Assembly (NCBI GenBank): GCA_020186115.1 | Contig: WSYJ01000151.1 | Location: 186,001-250,000, forward strand | Direction of reading: 5' to 3' | Source of the DNA: Histomonas meleagridis | Lineage: Eukaryota > Parabasalia > Tritrichomonadida > Dientamoebidae | Length of the DNA stretch: 64,000 nt | In this document: positions 31,009-39,828 of the stretch, one piece after another | How positions within the stretch are numbered: position 1 is the stretch's first letter | Layout of the letters: each line of letters opens with the position of its first letter | Notes under the pieces: model-generated | The model's database searches: none | What the model was told of the DNA's origin: nothing | The model's input: the letters and a program-made list of their open reading frames with translations, nothing else | Translations under genes and position numbers: made by a program

Positions 31009-32607
31009 ATGGACTTTTTCAGCCAAAATTCGGTCGTATTTAAAATTGATTTTTCGTACCAAAACCATATGCCAACCCTCGGAAGCGGAGGAGAGGCTAC
31101 ATACCAGCGAATTGATAACACTCGGGCACGTCCCGAATGTTTGGCTTTAGCTTTGATGGGCATAGTTTTAACAATATCTTTTGGGGGAATTACAATCTAT
31201 TGGTTTGCTCGAAAACATGGACAAATTCTTGCTTTAAGTTCCTTACGATCAATTAGCCCATTATATGAAAAAACAATACCACCATATTTTATTGCTTCAT
31301 CAAAATCTATAATTCCAAATATACGAAAATATCAAACAGATTATTCAAATATAACCTCTATCGCTTATGCTTTAGAGGTTAGTTATCGTAACAAAGGACT
31401 TTCTTCAAAATATCTTGATGAAAATCAATTTCTTCAACTTTCTGAATCTTCCATTTCCAATATACTTCAAACGTTTTGTAAAAATAACGAAAATAATAGG
31501 ATGTGCAAAACCAACAACAGTATATTATTTTTCTCTTCACAAACGAATTCATCTTCAAATGTTTATCCAGCATCTTTCAATAAATCCGAAACATTTTCTA
31601 AGAACCCACTTAAGTTTAAGACTAAAGATCAAAGTTTTATCAAAGGAATTTCAAAAACAAAGGGAAAACTCATCAACAAAAATCGTCCATTCTTAATCTC
31701 ATCCCAAATTCCAATGAAACGATTTTGGGCATCATGTGGCTCTTCTACAAGCAGTTGCTGTCTCAGTAAATTGTATCCATGCCACAATGGAGATTTTTGT
31801 TATCCAAATAATTTCCAAATGAAATCAGATTTTATTTCAGCCCCTTACCTTCATTCTGTTCCCGGTAATTATAATACTTTTCTTCTACTTGGCTATAATG
31901 ACAACTTTGATTTTTCCAAAAGTCAGTATATTACAGATAATGGAGGTTTCATTCTTCTTAGTAACTGGGGTTACATTGGGCATTCCATAGATTACTTACT
32001 TAGTCTCATATCAATTATGGAAGAACGTCAGATTTGTCCCAATCCAAGCGACATCTCAACTTGGACTCCATCAACGTTTGAATGTGCTGTAAACCATTCA
32101 AACAACATATCGTTCTGCAGCGATGAAATCACTCAAAAAATCGGCAACACAACAATACAAGGAAGCATTGAACTCAAGTGCATAGATTCAGCGCATTGTA
32201 AAGTCAATAATAGATATGTCATGTTACGTGATACGAATCAATTTGCAGTTACAGAGATTGATGGTATTCCATATGGAAATGTTATTAACCTTGATGAAAA
32301 GCGGATAGAAACCATAAAAAGCCTTCCTTTTGATATGCTTGGATATGCATTTGAGCCAGTTGAATACCCAAAGCCTCCAAATGATGACGATTGTGGCTTT
32401 GTGCTTATCCCTTATAGTGAGTTCGAATGGGTCGAAATGAACACAGTGAACGGGTGGAACGCATTCGACCTACAAGTGCTATGGGAAGAACAGAGTTTTG
32501 ACAAACAGAGCAAAGAATTCGATTACACTTATGTAAGGAATTCGCTGAGAGATTTTAATTTTACGACAGCAAAGTTCCTTAAGATGGAAGACGAAATACA
32601 GATATAG
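31009..32607 (+). CDS. Type II membrane protein with large cysteine-containing ectodomain, unknown function
   Basis: The reading frame gives 532 residues from 31009 or 512 from the ATG at 31069 (MPTLGSGGEATYQRID), which I find the more natural cytoplasmic tail. One transmembrane helix follows (CLALALMGIVLTISFGGITIYWF, about residues 45-67 of the long form). The rest is predicted extracytoplasmic with many cysteines. WASCGSSTSSCC and, later, NGGFILLSNWGYIGHSIDYLLSL faintly recall the Cys and GGFxxxNSWG regions of papain-like folds, but the catalytic His and Asn arrangement cannot be confirmed. The block GHSIDYLLSLIS..EERQICPNPSD..TW may define a protist family. Function is not assigned. Confidence 0.6.
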   Translation: MDFFSQNSVVFKIDFSYQNHMPTLGSGGEATYQRIDNTRARPECLALALMGIVLTISFGGITIYWFARKHGQILALSSLRSISPLYEKTIPPYFIASSKSIIPNIRKYQTDYSNITSIAYALEVSYRNKGLSSKYLDENQFLQLSESSISNILQTFCKNNENNRMCKTNNSILFFSSQTNSSSNVYPASFNKSETFSKNPLKFKTKDQSFIKGISKTKGKLINKNRPFLISSQIPMKRFWASCGSSTSSCCLSKLYPCHNGDFCYPNNFQMKSDFISAPYLHSVPGNYNTFLLLGYNDNFDFSKSQYITDNGGFILLSNWGYIGHSIDYLLSLISIMEERQICPNPSDISTWTPSTFECAVNHSNNISFCSDEITQKIGNTTIQGSIELKCIDSAHCKVNNRYVMLRDTNQFAVTEIDGIPYGNVINLDEKRIETIKSLPFDMLGYAFEPVEYPKPPNDDDCGFVLIPYSEFEWVEMNTVNGWNAFDLQVLWEEQSFDKQSKEFDYTYVRNSLRDFNFTTAKFLKMEDEIQI

Positions 32608-33048
32608 TTTGTTTTTGTATGTATTGATAAAAAATTGATTATTGTATAAAATTTTTTGCCAACTTCTTTAGAAAGAATGAAATGAGTTTTCAATAGGACT
32701 TTTCAACACATTGTTGTTACAATTCATTTAATAGGAATGAAGCTGTTCTTGATGCATAAGTCTAGAACATATGTTTAAAAAGGAAAATTTATACTAGAAT
32801 AATTGTTTTTTAGGAAAAGGTTGCTGGAGATATGTCTTTCCTTGGTTTTGTTGTAACAAGGTTTTCATTTCATCATTTTCTTGAAATCAATTCAACTTTT
32901 GTTCCATATTTTTTTTATTGAAAATCTCCTTTATACGCAAATTTTGCTTTATTACAACTAAACTTTGGCTACCTGAGAAAGATTTTAGTTTTATCCTTGT
33001 GAAATTTTGGGGTGCCCTAATGATCACACTAACCGTTGTGATCAGCCA
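32608..33048. other. Intergenic upstream of ATG5
   Basis: No gene is seen. CTAACCGTTG at 33029-33038 holds the ACCGTT form of the recurring promoter hexamer 11 nt before the ATG5 start. Confidence 0.5.
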
Positions 33049-33789
33049 ATGGCTGAAAAGCAAACACACGAAACTCAAAAAAGCTTATTCGAAGCAACTG
33101 TTCCAATTCGTTTTACTATACAAGAATTAAATGTCCCTTTGTGCTTCAACGCCAACCGTAACATGTCATTAGGATATTTTGTATTTAATTTTTTGGGCAA
33201 CTTTATTGAAGAAGAAAATTTGGACGACATGTGGTTTTGCTCTGAGGGTAAACCAATCAAATGGGAATTACCATTAGGAGTAATATATGATATCTTTATT
33301 CCTCAAGATAATATTTTCACACCATTAACTATCGAAATCCGCTTTGAAGATTTCCCGGAAGACAGGGTACAAAAATGTGATTCGTTACAAGTCGTAAAAC
33401 AAATCTTCATTGATTCTTTCAAAGAATCATGTTCTCTAACACATGATACTAATTTTGCTCAAGCAAACCCGGACATCCAAGGGAAAATATGGAGGTCTAT
33501 TGACAAAAAAGACTCCAAAGAGTTTATCTCATCATTCGAATTATATACAAAAGACATCAATAGCTGGAAAATGTGGCCCATCAAACTCATTGACAAAGAA
33601 CTCAACATTACGGACATCTCAGTTAATGTTGAGGAAGGACAAAATTTCCGAAATTTGTTTGAGTTAAAAGGAGTTAAGGCCGATGCAGTCAAAATACAAG
33701 GAATAAATATTCCATTAGAGACACCTCTTAAGAATATTGTGGAAACCATGTTGTATCCAGATGGTTTTCTATATGCGACAATAATTTAA
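33049..33789 (+). CDS. ATG5: Autophagy protein 5
   Basis: From the ATG at 33049 (MAEKQTHETQK) the protein has 246 residues, near the usual 260-290. Family blocks occur in order: ATVPIRFTI at the N-terminus, MWFCSEGKPIKWELPLGVIYDIF (the WFEYEGxPLKWHxPIGVLFDL block), IEIRFEDFPE, then VVKQIFIDSFKESCSLTH. The C-terminal ubiquitin-like part ends KIQGINIPLETPLKNIVETMLYPDGFLYATII, matching the IxGxxPxLETPLxWLxxHLxYPDxFLxIxI ending of ATG5. The lysine of FKES (about residue 125) corresponds to the ATG12-acceptor lysine. ATG5 forms the ATG12-ATG5-ATG16 E3-like complex that lipidates ATG8. The TTG-started upstream extension is rejected. Confidence 0.9.
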   Translation: MAEKQTHETQKSLFEATVPIRFTIQELNVPLCFNANRNMSLGYFVFNFLGNFIEEENLDDMWFCSEGKPIKWELPLGVIYDIFIPQDNIFTPLTIEIRFEDFPEDRVQKCDSLQVVKQIFIDSFKESCSLTHDTNFAQANPDIQGKIWRSIDKKDSKEFISSFELYTKDINSWKMWPIKLIDKELNITDISVNVEEGQNFRNLFELKGVKADAVKIQGINIPLETPLKNIVETMLYPDGFLYATII

Positions 33790-33942
33790 TAAAATTTGAA
33801 GAAAATCTTTTTTTGTTTCTTATACAGTTCGCGATAAATATGTTAGAAATTTCTTTTCATTGATACTAATTTAAAGTTGTCATTTTCTCTGTTATGAACG
33901 TATCAAGAAATGGTAATTAAATTCTAATATTTTTTAATAATT

Positions 33943-34060
33943 TGAAACAGCACTTCATATAGCAGTTAGAAATAATAATATAGAAATAGTAAAATTACTT
34001 TTAGATAAAAAAGGAATTGATGTTAATGCAAAAAATATTAATTTGAATAATTTCGAATAT
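33943..34060 (+). pseudogene. Solitary ankyrin unit (relic of the ankyrin family)
   Basis: Encodes ETALHIAVRNNNIEIVKLLLDKKGIDVNAKNINLNNF, flanked upstream by the spacer end TAATTTGAAACAGCACTT. It is the fifth trace of the family in this window and keeps the same unit boundary. Confidence 0.75.
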
Positions 34061-34458
34061 GTTTTAATAATAATAATTACACTATACATTATAATATTTT
34101 TACATATTAACAAATATATTTACAAAGCAGAATGCAAATATGAAAATACAATAATATATTATAAATTGCATAATAATAAAAACTTCAACAAAAAATAGTT
34201 GGTAACAACATGTCAAAGATCATGCTTGGTTTTTTATAATTATCTTCAGTAAGCGCATAAAATAGACATACATATTCGTTTACCAAAATAAATCTGAATT
34301 TTTTGATAACAATTTAGTAGATTTTTTTCTTACCTTTGTGATATTATATTGTTAAATTAAAGGAAAAATAAAACCAAGATAAATCTTAAATGTTATATTC
34401 TTGAAGAGGTAGAATTAATTTTTCAAGAAGAACCTGTGATAGGTTGTTTCCACAGATT
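34061..34458. other. Intergenic upstream of the DENN gene
   Basis: AT-rich, no gene recognised; the AACGGT of the DENN promoter begins at 34459. Confidence 0.5.
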
Positions 34459-34464
34459 AACGGT
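34459..34464 (+). promoter_or_regulatory. AACGGT motif upstream of the DENN gene
   Basis: TTAACGGTCG lies about 36 nt before the chosen start at 34501, the same TTAACGGTC string as upstream of 2037. Confidence 0.45.
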
Positions 34465-34500
34465 CGAAAAGTGATTAGTCGTTATGGAACAGGAAATTGA

Positions 34501-36018
34501 ATGGTTTATTCTCCCAATCCAATTTTTGCCCATTATTCAATATTGAAATACTTTTTTATTTTTGACTTCATTTTTAAAATGTATGTAAATCATTATGAAA
34601 CTCAAACACTTATACAACTTTTTAGTCAAAGTGTTCGAAATCCTTCAACTTTCCAGCCAGATGATGCTTTAGAATATATTATCAATAATGAAGAAGTTAA
34701 TCATATTGTAAATTCAATATTAATTGTTGGATCTTATCCATGGGAAAATGACACAACGCCAAAAATTCTCTATTGTTCACATGAAAATCCCCTTAATGAT
34801 GTTGAAATTTCATTAGCTTTGGATTGTTTCCCCAAGGGAAAGACAGAAATTTATGATGTAATTATCCCTAAACAAGAACTAAATCCACATGTTATTAAAG
34901 AAGTCAAGCTTAATGATTTAGAGTTTTTTGCTATATCATATTTAGCAAATGATGAAGCTCCATATGTTTTTTGTTATGGTTATGACGCTTCTTCATTTAC
35001 GTTTCCATCATTTGCACATAACTTAACAGCATCTGAAATCGTAAGTCAATATGAAAACGAAATATTAATGATGACCAAAATATTTATTTGTTTCCTCACC
35101 AAATTTCCATACAATGATATTTTTAATGAAATTGTATTATGGTTACTTCGAAGTGAACGTATTGGGCGATTCTTTCTTCATGATTATATCATTCAAATCA
35201 CGTCAACTCAAACAATTTCACATGTTGAAACAGATAATGATTATCCAATAACACAACGAAACAAAATGAAAGAAATTATAACAGAACTTTGTAATAAAGC
35301 GCCACCATTGCCAGGACAAAAACTTGAAATCGATCTTATTCCATATCCACCATTAAGTTGGGAACGTCCAATATTAGATCAATCATCATTTCCGATATAT
35401 ACAATGGCGTCATTAATTGAGACAGTTAGGCCACCATTATTTCTTGCAATATTTAAAACGCTTTGTCTTGAGAAATCATTTGTTGTCTATCATAGTGATA
35501 TAACAAAAGTTTCTAATTTCATTTGGGCATTATATTTCGCATTAAAGCCATTACAATTAAATGCAAAAGTTATTACTGTTCTCTCAACACGTTATATCGA
35601 TTTTATTGATTCTCCTGTTCCAATGATATTTGGAACAACGTTTAAATTAGAGGATTATAATAATATAATATTCTTCGATCTTGAAAGAAAAGAAGCTAAG
35701 GGAATTAAGAATTTTGGTAAATTTGAAATGTTTGATAACTTATTACCAATATTAGAATCGAAATGGTCCCCAGAAAATGCACAGCTAATACTTAAAATGT
35801 TAAATGATGTTATGCAAAAAATTATTGAAAGAGTAAAAAAATCAATAATTACAAATAGAAGTGATAATAATGCACATTCAATGTTCGAAAAAAATCTGTT
35901 CTTGGGAAGGTTTGTTCATGAATCAAGACCTTTCTTAAATGAAATGTGTAACACACCATCATTTAAACTTATGGTGGAACAGAAATGCAGAGAAAAAAGT
36001 GAATCATGTAATCAATGA
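34501..36018 (+). CDS. DENN-domain protein (Rab GEF family)
   Basis: The 505-residue protein has the tripartite DENN layout. The uDENN part begins with ILIVGSYPWENDTTPKILYC (about 72-92). The cDENN core spans about 290-395 with RPPLFLAIFKTLCLEKSFVVYHSDITKVSNFIWALYFALKPLQL and DSPVPMIFG. The dDENN end contains FLGRFVHESRPFLNEMCNTPSFKLMVEQK. DENN proteins activate Rab GTPases by GDP release on membranes; which Rab is not predictable. The start at 34501 is the first ATG in this frame, and an internal ATG at 34579 may be the real one because uDENN starts after it. A second ATG at 34483 opens a different frame that stops after 20 codons. Confidence 0.85.
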   Translation: MVYSPNPIFAHYSILKYFFIFDFIFKMYVNHYETQTLIQLFSQSVRNPSTFQPDDALEYIINNEEVNHIVNSILIVGSYPWENDTTPKILYCSHENPLNDVEISLALDCFPKGKTEIYDVIIPKQELNPHVIKEVKLNDLEFFAISYLANDEAPYVFCYGYDASSFTFPSFAHNLTASEIVSQYENEILMMTKIFICFLTKFPYNDIFNEIVLWLLRSERIGRFFLHDYIIQITSTQTISHVETDNDYPITQRNKMKEIITELCNKAPPLPGQKLEIDLIPYPPLSWERPILDQSSFPIYTMASLIETVRPPLFLAIFKTLCLEKSFVVYHSDITKVSNFIWALYFALKPLQLNAKVITVLSTRYIDFIDSPVPMIFGTTFKLEDYNNIIFFDLERKEAKGIKNFGKFEMFDNLLPILESKWSPENAQLILKMLNDVMQKIIERVKKSIITNRSDNNAHSMFEKNLFLGRFVHESRPFLNEMCNTPSFKLMVEQKCREKSESCNQ

Positions 36019-36470
36019 TTAAAAACTTTTTTTTTGTATATGAATAAGATCATCTGTTTATATTAAAAAATCTATTTGATGATTGATTAGTTTGTCCTCA
36101 TAATATTTAAACTAATATACTGATTTGTGTTTTTAAACACGTGTAGTAATTAAATCTATGGAATGTAATGATGTTAGTGGAAATAAAAACGAAAAACGAG
36201 CTTTCGATGATTTTTTCTCTTAACGTTTCGAGTTAAAGGAATATTGCTATAATTCATAACAAATCCACTTAGAAAATTTGTAGAAATGTGTATCGTTGAC
36301 AAAAATGACACGATGACGACGTTTATAACAATTTGAAATTCTTCAATTAAATTACTACACTTAAGTAATTAATACTTAACGAGTATTTGAAAATTGAATT
36401 TTTGAATGGGTAATTGAAATTTATACAGTATAAAAAAAGATGAAATGGAAATTGATTTCATTTTGTCATT
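36019..36470. other. Intergenic upstream of the small secreted protein
   Basis: No gene seen. TACAGTATAAAAAAAGATG-type AT-rich sequence precedes the next start. Confidence 0.5.
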
Positions 36471-36962
36471 ATGTTATTTGCATTACTTGCATTAAAGTCC
36501 ATTGAGCTTCCACCAAAGGGAACCGCAGTACCAACAAGACCAATTTTGAAAACAAATAATGATGATGAAGAACTTGGTTACATTTATGTACTTGTTCCAG
36601 ATCCAGAACATCCAGGAGAAAACAAATTCAGCCTTAAGAAAGTTGTTTCAACTGTTAAAAAAGTTGTCGATGTTGTTGACAAAGTTGTAAATGATGACGA
36701 AGACGAAGATTCAGAATATGAAATCTATTACGAAATTGAAGAGGCTCCAGAATATGGTGAAAATAAATTCAGCTTCAAGAAGATCTTCAAGAAGCTTGGA
36801 AAAGTTGTTAAAGTCGTTACTAAAGTTGTTAAAATAGGATCCAAAGTTGTCAGCGCCATCACAAATGATGAAACAGTCATAGCTCATCACAAGGGACGTA
36901 ACATCTGCAAGTACTACCAAAAGCCCGGCTTCAAATGCCCCAAATTCTGTGATGCCAATTAA
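36471..36962 (+). CDS. Small secreted protein with two cationic amphipathic segments
   Basis: The 163-residue protein opens with a short hydrophobic stretch (MLFALLALKSIE) that could be a signal peptide. It is then built from two similar halves, each an acidic section followed by GENKFS and a lysine/valine helix. In half one GENKFSLKKVV begins near residue 49 and is followed by KKVVDVVDKVV and an acidic DDEDEDSEYEIYYE stretch. In half two GENKFSFKKIFKKLGKVV begins near residue 96 and continues as KVVTKVVKIGSKVV. The alternating pattern would give amphipathic cationic helices. The C-terminal CKYYQKPGFKCPKFC has three cysteines. The pattern recalls precursors of membrane-active peptides, in which acidic pro-regions neutralise cationic ones. 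No homology is claimed. Confidence 0.65.
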   Translation: MLFALLALKSIELPPKGTAVPTRPILKTNNDDEELGYIYVLVPDPEHPGENKFSLKKVVSTVKKVVDVVDKVVNDDEDEDSEYEIYYEIEEAPEYGENKFSFKKIFKKLGKVVKVVTKVVKIGSKVVSAITNDETVIAHHKGRNICKYYQKPGFKCPKFCDAN

Positions 36963-37551
36963 ATAATGACTAACTGCACCATTTATTATTTTATTGTGAA
37001 ATCATTCATTGTTCATTATGACTATCTATTAATTGTATTGACAAAAATTTCTTTTTGAATAACTTTCTTTTCCAGTATATAATTACAATACATCGAAATA
37101 TTTAAAATATATATACGCAGTGAAAAACTGTCTACATTGATAAGAATGTCATTCATAGAAGCTGTTTTCAATATATAAAAAAGCATATATTTAATGAATA
37201 AATATTAAATAATATCAAAATATTTCACTCACAATGCCTTTTTGAAGAATGCATTTTTAACGCTTCCAATTTGATGCAATTGTAAAAGTTAAATCTTCTG
37301 AATTTTAAGCAGCAAATACCTTTTAATGCATTATTGAATATTTTTTTCCAAGCAATTATTCATAGTTGTATGTAAGTAGACAATTTTATACGTTGTCTTT
37401 TCTTATTTAATATTTTTACATAAAACCAATGTTAAAAACCAACAAAAAAGTATCAAATAAGATTAAAAACAAGTTTTGATTTTCCGATATAAAATATTAA
37501 ATATTTTTATTTTATTAAAACATTTTTATTTTTTTTAATAAAAAAATCGAA
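36963..37551. other. Intergenic between convergent genes
   Basis: AT-rich with T- and A-runs; no gene seen. Confidence 0.5.
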
Positions 37552-38727
37552 TTATTCTTCTTGTTGTTGATTTGTAAAGTGAAACATTTCATACAAATCA
37601 CTTCTAATATGGCAAAAACTCAGCGCAGTGTCAATTGTAATCTTAAACACTGGCGCCGGCTCGATAAACTTCGAACCCATTACACTTACCAAAGCTCTTT
37701 GAGCCGGAGAATATATCACAGACGCCGAGTGCTCTCTCGGCAGCATGAAAAGGCCGGAGTTGTTGACGATGCCGTCGTTAGTCGACAACGTTTCGTTATC
37801 GGGACGGATGTGGAATGCAAACCACCATTGGCGCTTAACATCGAGCGCAAATATGTGCATATACTTTTGGTTCGATTCGCCGCCGATTAGAAATATATAC
37901 TCATCAGCTGATACTAATGACGCATTAAGTAAATCGGTGGGAGGCTCAATGCCTGTGCACTTTGGGGCTTCAAATCGATATGTTTTGGGATCAAATGTGG
38001 TAATGGCCGTTTCAGAAGATCCGCCAAATATGTAATACTTGCCTTGGTAAAAACACCAGGTGGGAGTGGAGGCACCAGAGTGTGACGTGTTAGCTTTCTG
38101 CCAGATTCGTTCGCTTAAATCAACACGGTATAAGCCATTATGAATTCGACCATCATATCCAGACCATAAAATTAAATAATTTCCATACGTAAACAAACAT
38201 GGCTTAGTACGCGCTACGGGAAGTGTTCCACCGGTTTCAATTATACCAACTGTGCCATTATCTAAATTGATATAATGAAGATCAGAAAAATATTGATTGC
38301 CTTCTGCGCCACCAAAAATAACCATGTTGCGACGAACAAGACATGCTGAACAATATTGTCGTGGAGATAAAAGACTATTGTTGATTAATCGCCATTCCAT
38401 GGTTTTGAGATTTAGGGCCCAACAATCATTCAAACAGTTTCCATTAACATCAGCACCATAGGCAATGACAATAGAATCTGTTACAGGATCATAGACATGA
38501 CATTGTCCAAGTCGAGCTGCTGGTGCTATGCCTTTTCCTAAATACATGGACCACTTACCATAGTATGCAGTTTTCATTAATGGTGTTGGTAGAGAATTAT
38601 TTGCAATGGCTTTTATTTGAGTGGAATAATTAGCTTCAGTTCGCTTTGAAGTAACTGGAGCATATGAAAAAGAATCAAACATTTTTGCGTACGTTCTTTT
38701 ATCAGCTTGGCTATTTGTATTACCCAT
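37552..38727 (-). CDS. Kelch-repeat beta-propeller protein with possible N-myristoylation
   Basis: From the ATG at 38727 the protein has 391 residues and begins MGNTNSQ, with Gly2 and Ser6 fitting an N-myristoylation signal. This favours that start over the in-frame TTG at 38754. About six kelch blades follow, with landmarks such as NDCWALNLKTMEWRLI, MVIFGGAEGNQYFSDLHYINL, YLILWSGYDGRIHNGLYRVDL, YYIFGGSSETAITTFDP and YIFLIGGESNQKYMHIFALDV. Kelch propellers are protein-interaction scaffolds; here membrane attachment is plausible. No BTB or other partner domain is present. AAACGGG lies about 45 bp upstream (38771-38777). Confidence 0.85.
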   Translation of the reverse strand: MGNTNSQADKRTYAKMFDSFSYAPVTSKRTEANYSTQIKAIANNSLPTPLMKTAYYGKWSMYLGKGIAPAARLGQCHVYDPVTDSIVIAYGADVNGNCLNDCWALNLKTMEWRLINNSLLSPRQYCSACLVRRNMVIFGGAEGNQYFSDLHYINLDNGTVGIIETGGTLPVARTKPCLFTYGNYLILWSGYDGRIHNGLYRVDLSERIWQKANTSHSGASTPTWCFYQGKYYIFGGSSETAITTFDPKTYRFEAPKCTGIEPPTDLLNASLVSADEYIFLIGGESNQKYMHIFALDVKRQWWFAFHIRPDNETLSTNDGIVNNSGLFMLPREHSASVIYSPAQRALVSVMGSKFIEPAPVFKITIDTALSFCHIRSDLYEMFHFTNQQQEE

Positions 38728-39135
38728 TGGAATTGCTAAATTTTGAAATGCCAAAAGAGTACGTTAATTTAAACGGGATTTTGCATGATTTAATGTTATT
38801 AATTTTTCTTTCCATTTTCTTTAAGTCACAAACAGACGACAAGCATTAAAAACTTGTTTTATCCCAAAAATTCTAAAAATTATAAACTTATTTTCATATT
38901 ATGGAAAATATGATTTATTTTATGTATTATAGAAAATGCGCTACGAGAAAGCAATATTGCTTTCATAAGTGTTATTAAGCATAATTTTGAACCTTTCTTC
39001 GAAAAATTGAAATATCATAAATGTTTATCTTAATGCAATAGGGGTCCTGGCTTTGTTGGTAGCCCTTATGTAGAAATTTTTGAAAATTTCAAATTTTTGA
39101 ATCAATGTGATAAGATGCTAATAAAATTATAGTGA
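38728..39135. other. Intergenic, no gene seen
   Basis: Contains AAACGGG at 38771-38777 in the probable kelch promoter; otherwise unremarkable AT-rich sequence. Confidence 0.5.
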
Positions 39136-39603
39136 CTATGATACCGCTACATTGCTGCTTGAGTTCTCTTTGATAAAGTCAAGGAATGTCATTAGTTCTA
39201 TAAAATCGTCGTCATCTTCTTCAACAATAATTTGTGGCGTGATAATTTCAGTAGGTTCCTTTCCACTACATAAAGGAGCATCTAATTCACAGAGGAAATC
39301 TGTATCTGCCAAAATGCTATAATATCCATTAAAAATTAAATCCATTTCTATGTTGTCATAAATACCAGTAAACTTGCTTGAATTTGAGCTTTGGTTTTGT
39401 TCTGTTTCCAAGCTTCCAGAGGAAAATCTTTGTTGTTCAAAATCATCTATTGATGAATTTAATTCCAAAAGGACATAGTTTTCTTGCTTGTCCAGCTGTT
39501 CTTCCTCTTCATTAAAATTTAATGCTTTGATCAATTCTTGTTTTTCTCCCTCGTTTTCCTCCATGTGTTGCACCTCAAACGATAGCTTTTTGATGAAACT
39601 CAT
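39136..39603 (-). CDS. Acidic hypothetical protein, 155 residues
   Basis: From the ATG at 39603 the product starts MSFIKKLSFEVQHMEENEGEK. It is strongly acidic, with two clusters of Glu and Asp (NFNEEEEQLDKQE and VEEDDDDFIELMTFLDF) and a serine-rich middle. No signal peptide, membrane span or known domain is visible. The alternation of acidic and bulky hydrophobic residues near the C-terminus resembles transactivation segments or short binding motifs, but that is conjecture. The longer TTG-started frame is not preferred. Whether it is expressed is uncertain. Confidence 0.4.
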   Translation of the reverse strand: MSFIKKLSFEVQHMEENEGEKQELIKALNFNEEEEQLDKQENYVLLELNSSIDDFEQQRFSSGSLETEQNQSSNSSKFTGIYDNIEMDLIFNGYYSILADTDFLCELDAPLCSGKEPTEIITPQIIVEEDDDDFIELMTFLDFIKENSSSNVAVS

Positions 39604-39664
39604 AGAAAAAATTGAATATAAAATCGTTATTCGCAGCGCATGCAAAAAGGTCTGTATATAAAAA

Positions 39665-39805
39665 TTACAAAGTGGACAATTTTTAATGTCAAATGGAAAG
39701 CTTCAACACCAAAAAGACGATCAAAAATTTGGCAAAAAAAGTGGACAATTTCTTAGGTACGACTGGACACTTTTAATGCCAAAAAGACGATCAGATATTT
39801 TTGTG
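39665..39805 (+). repeat. Short degenerate direct repeats upstream of ankyrin locus 3
   Basis: CCAAAAAGACGATCA occurs at about 39709 and 39779, and GTGGACAATTT or TGGACACTTTTAATG occurs three times around them. They form an imperfect duplication of about 70 bp. Confidence 0.6.
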
Positions 39806-39828
39806 GCCGGCACTATAAAATGGATAAG

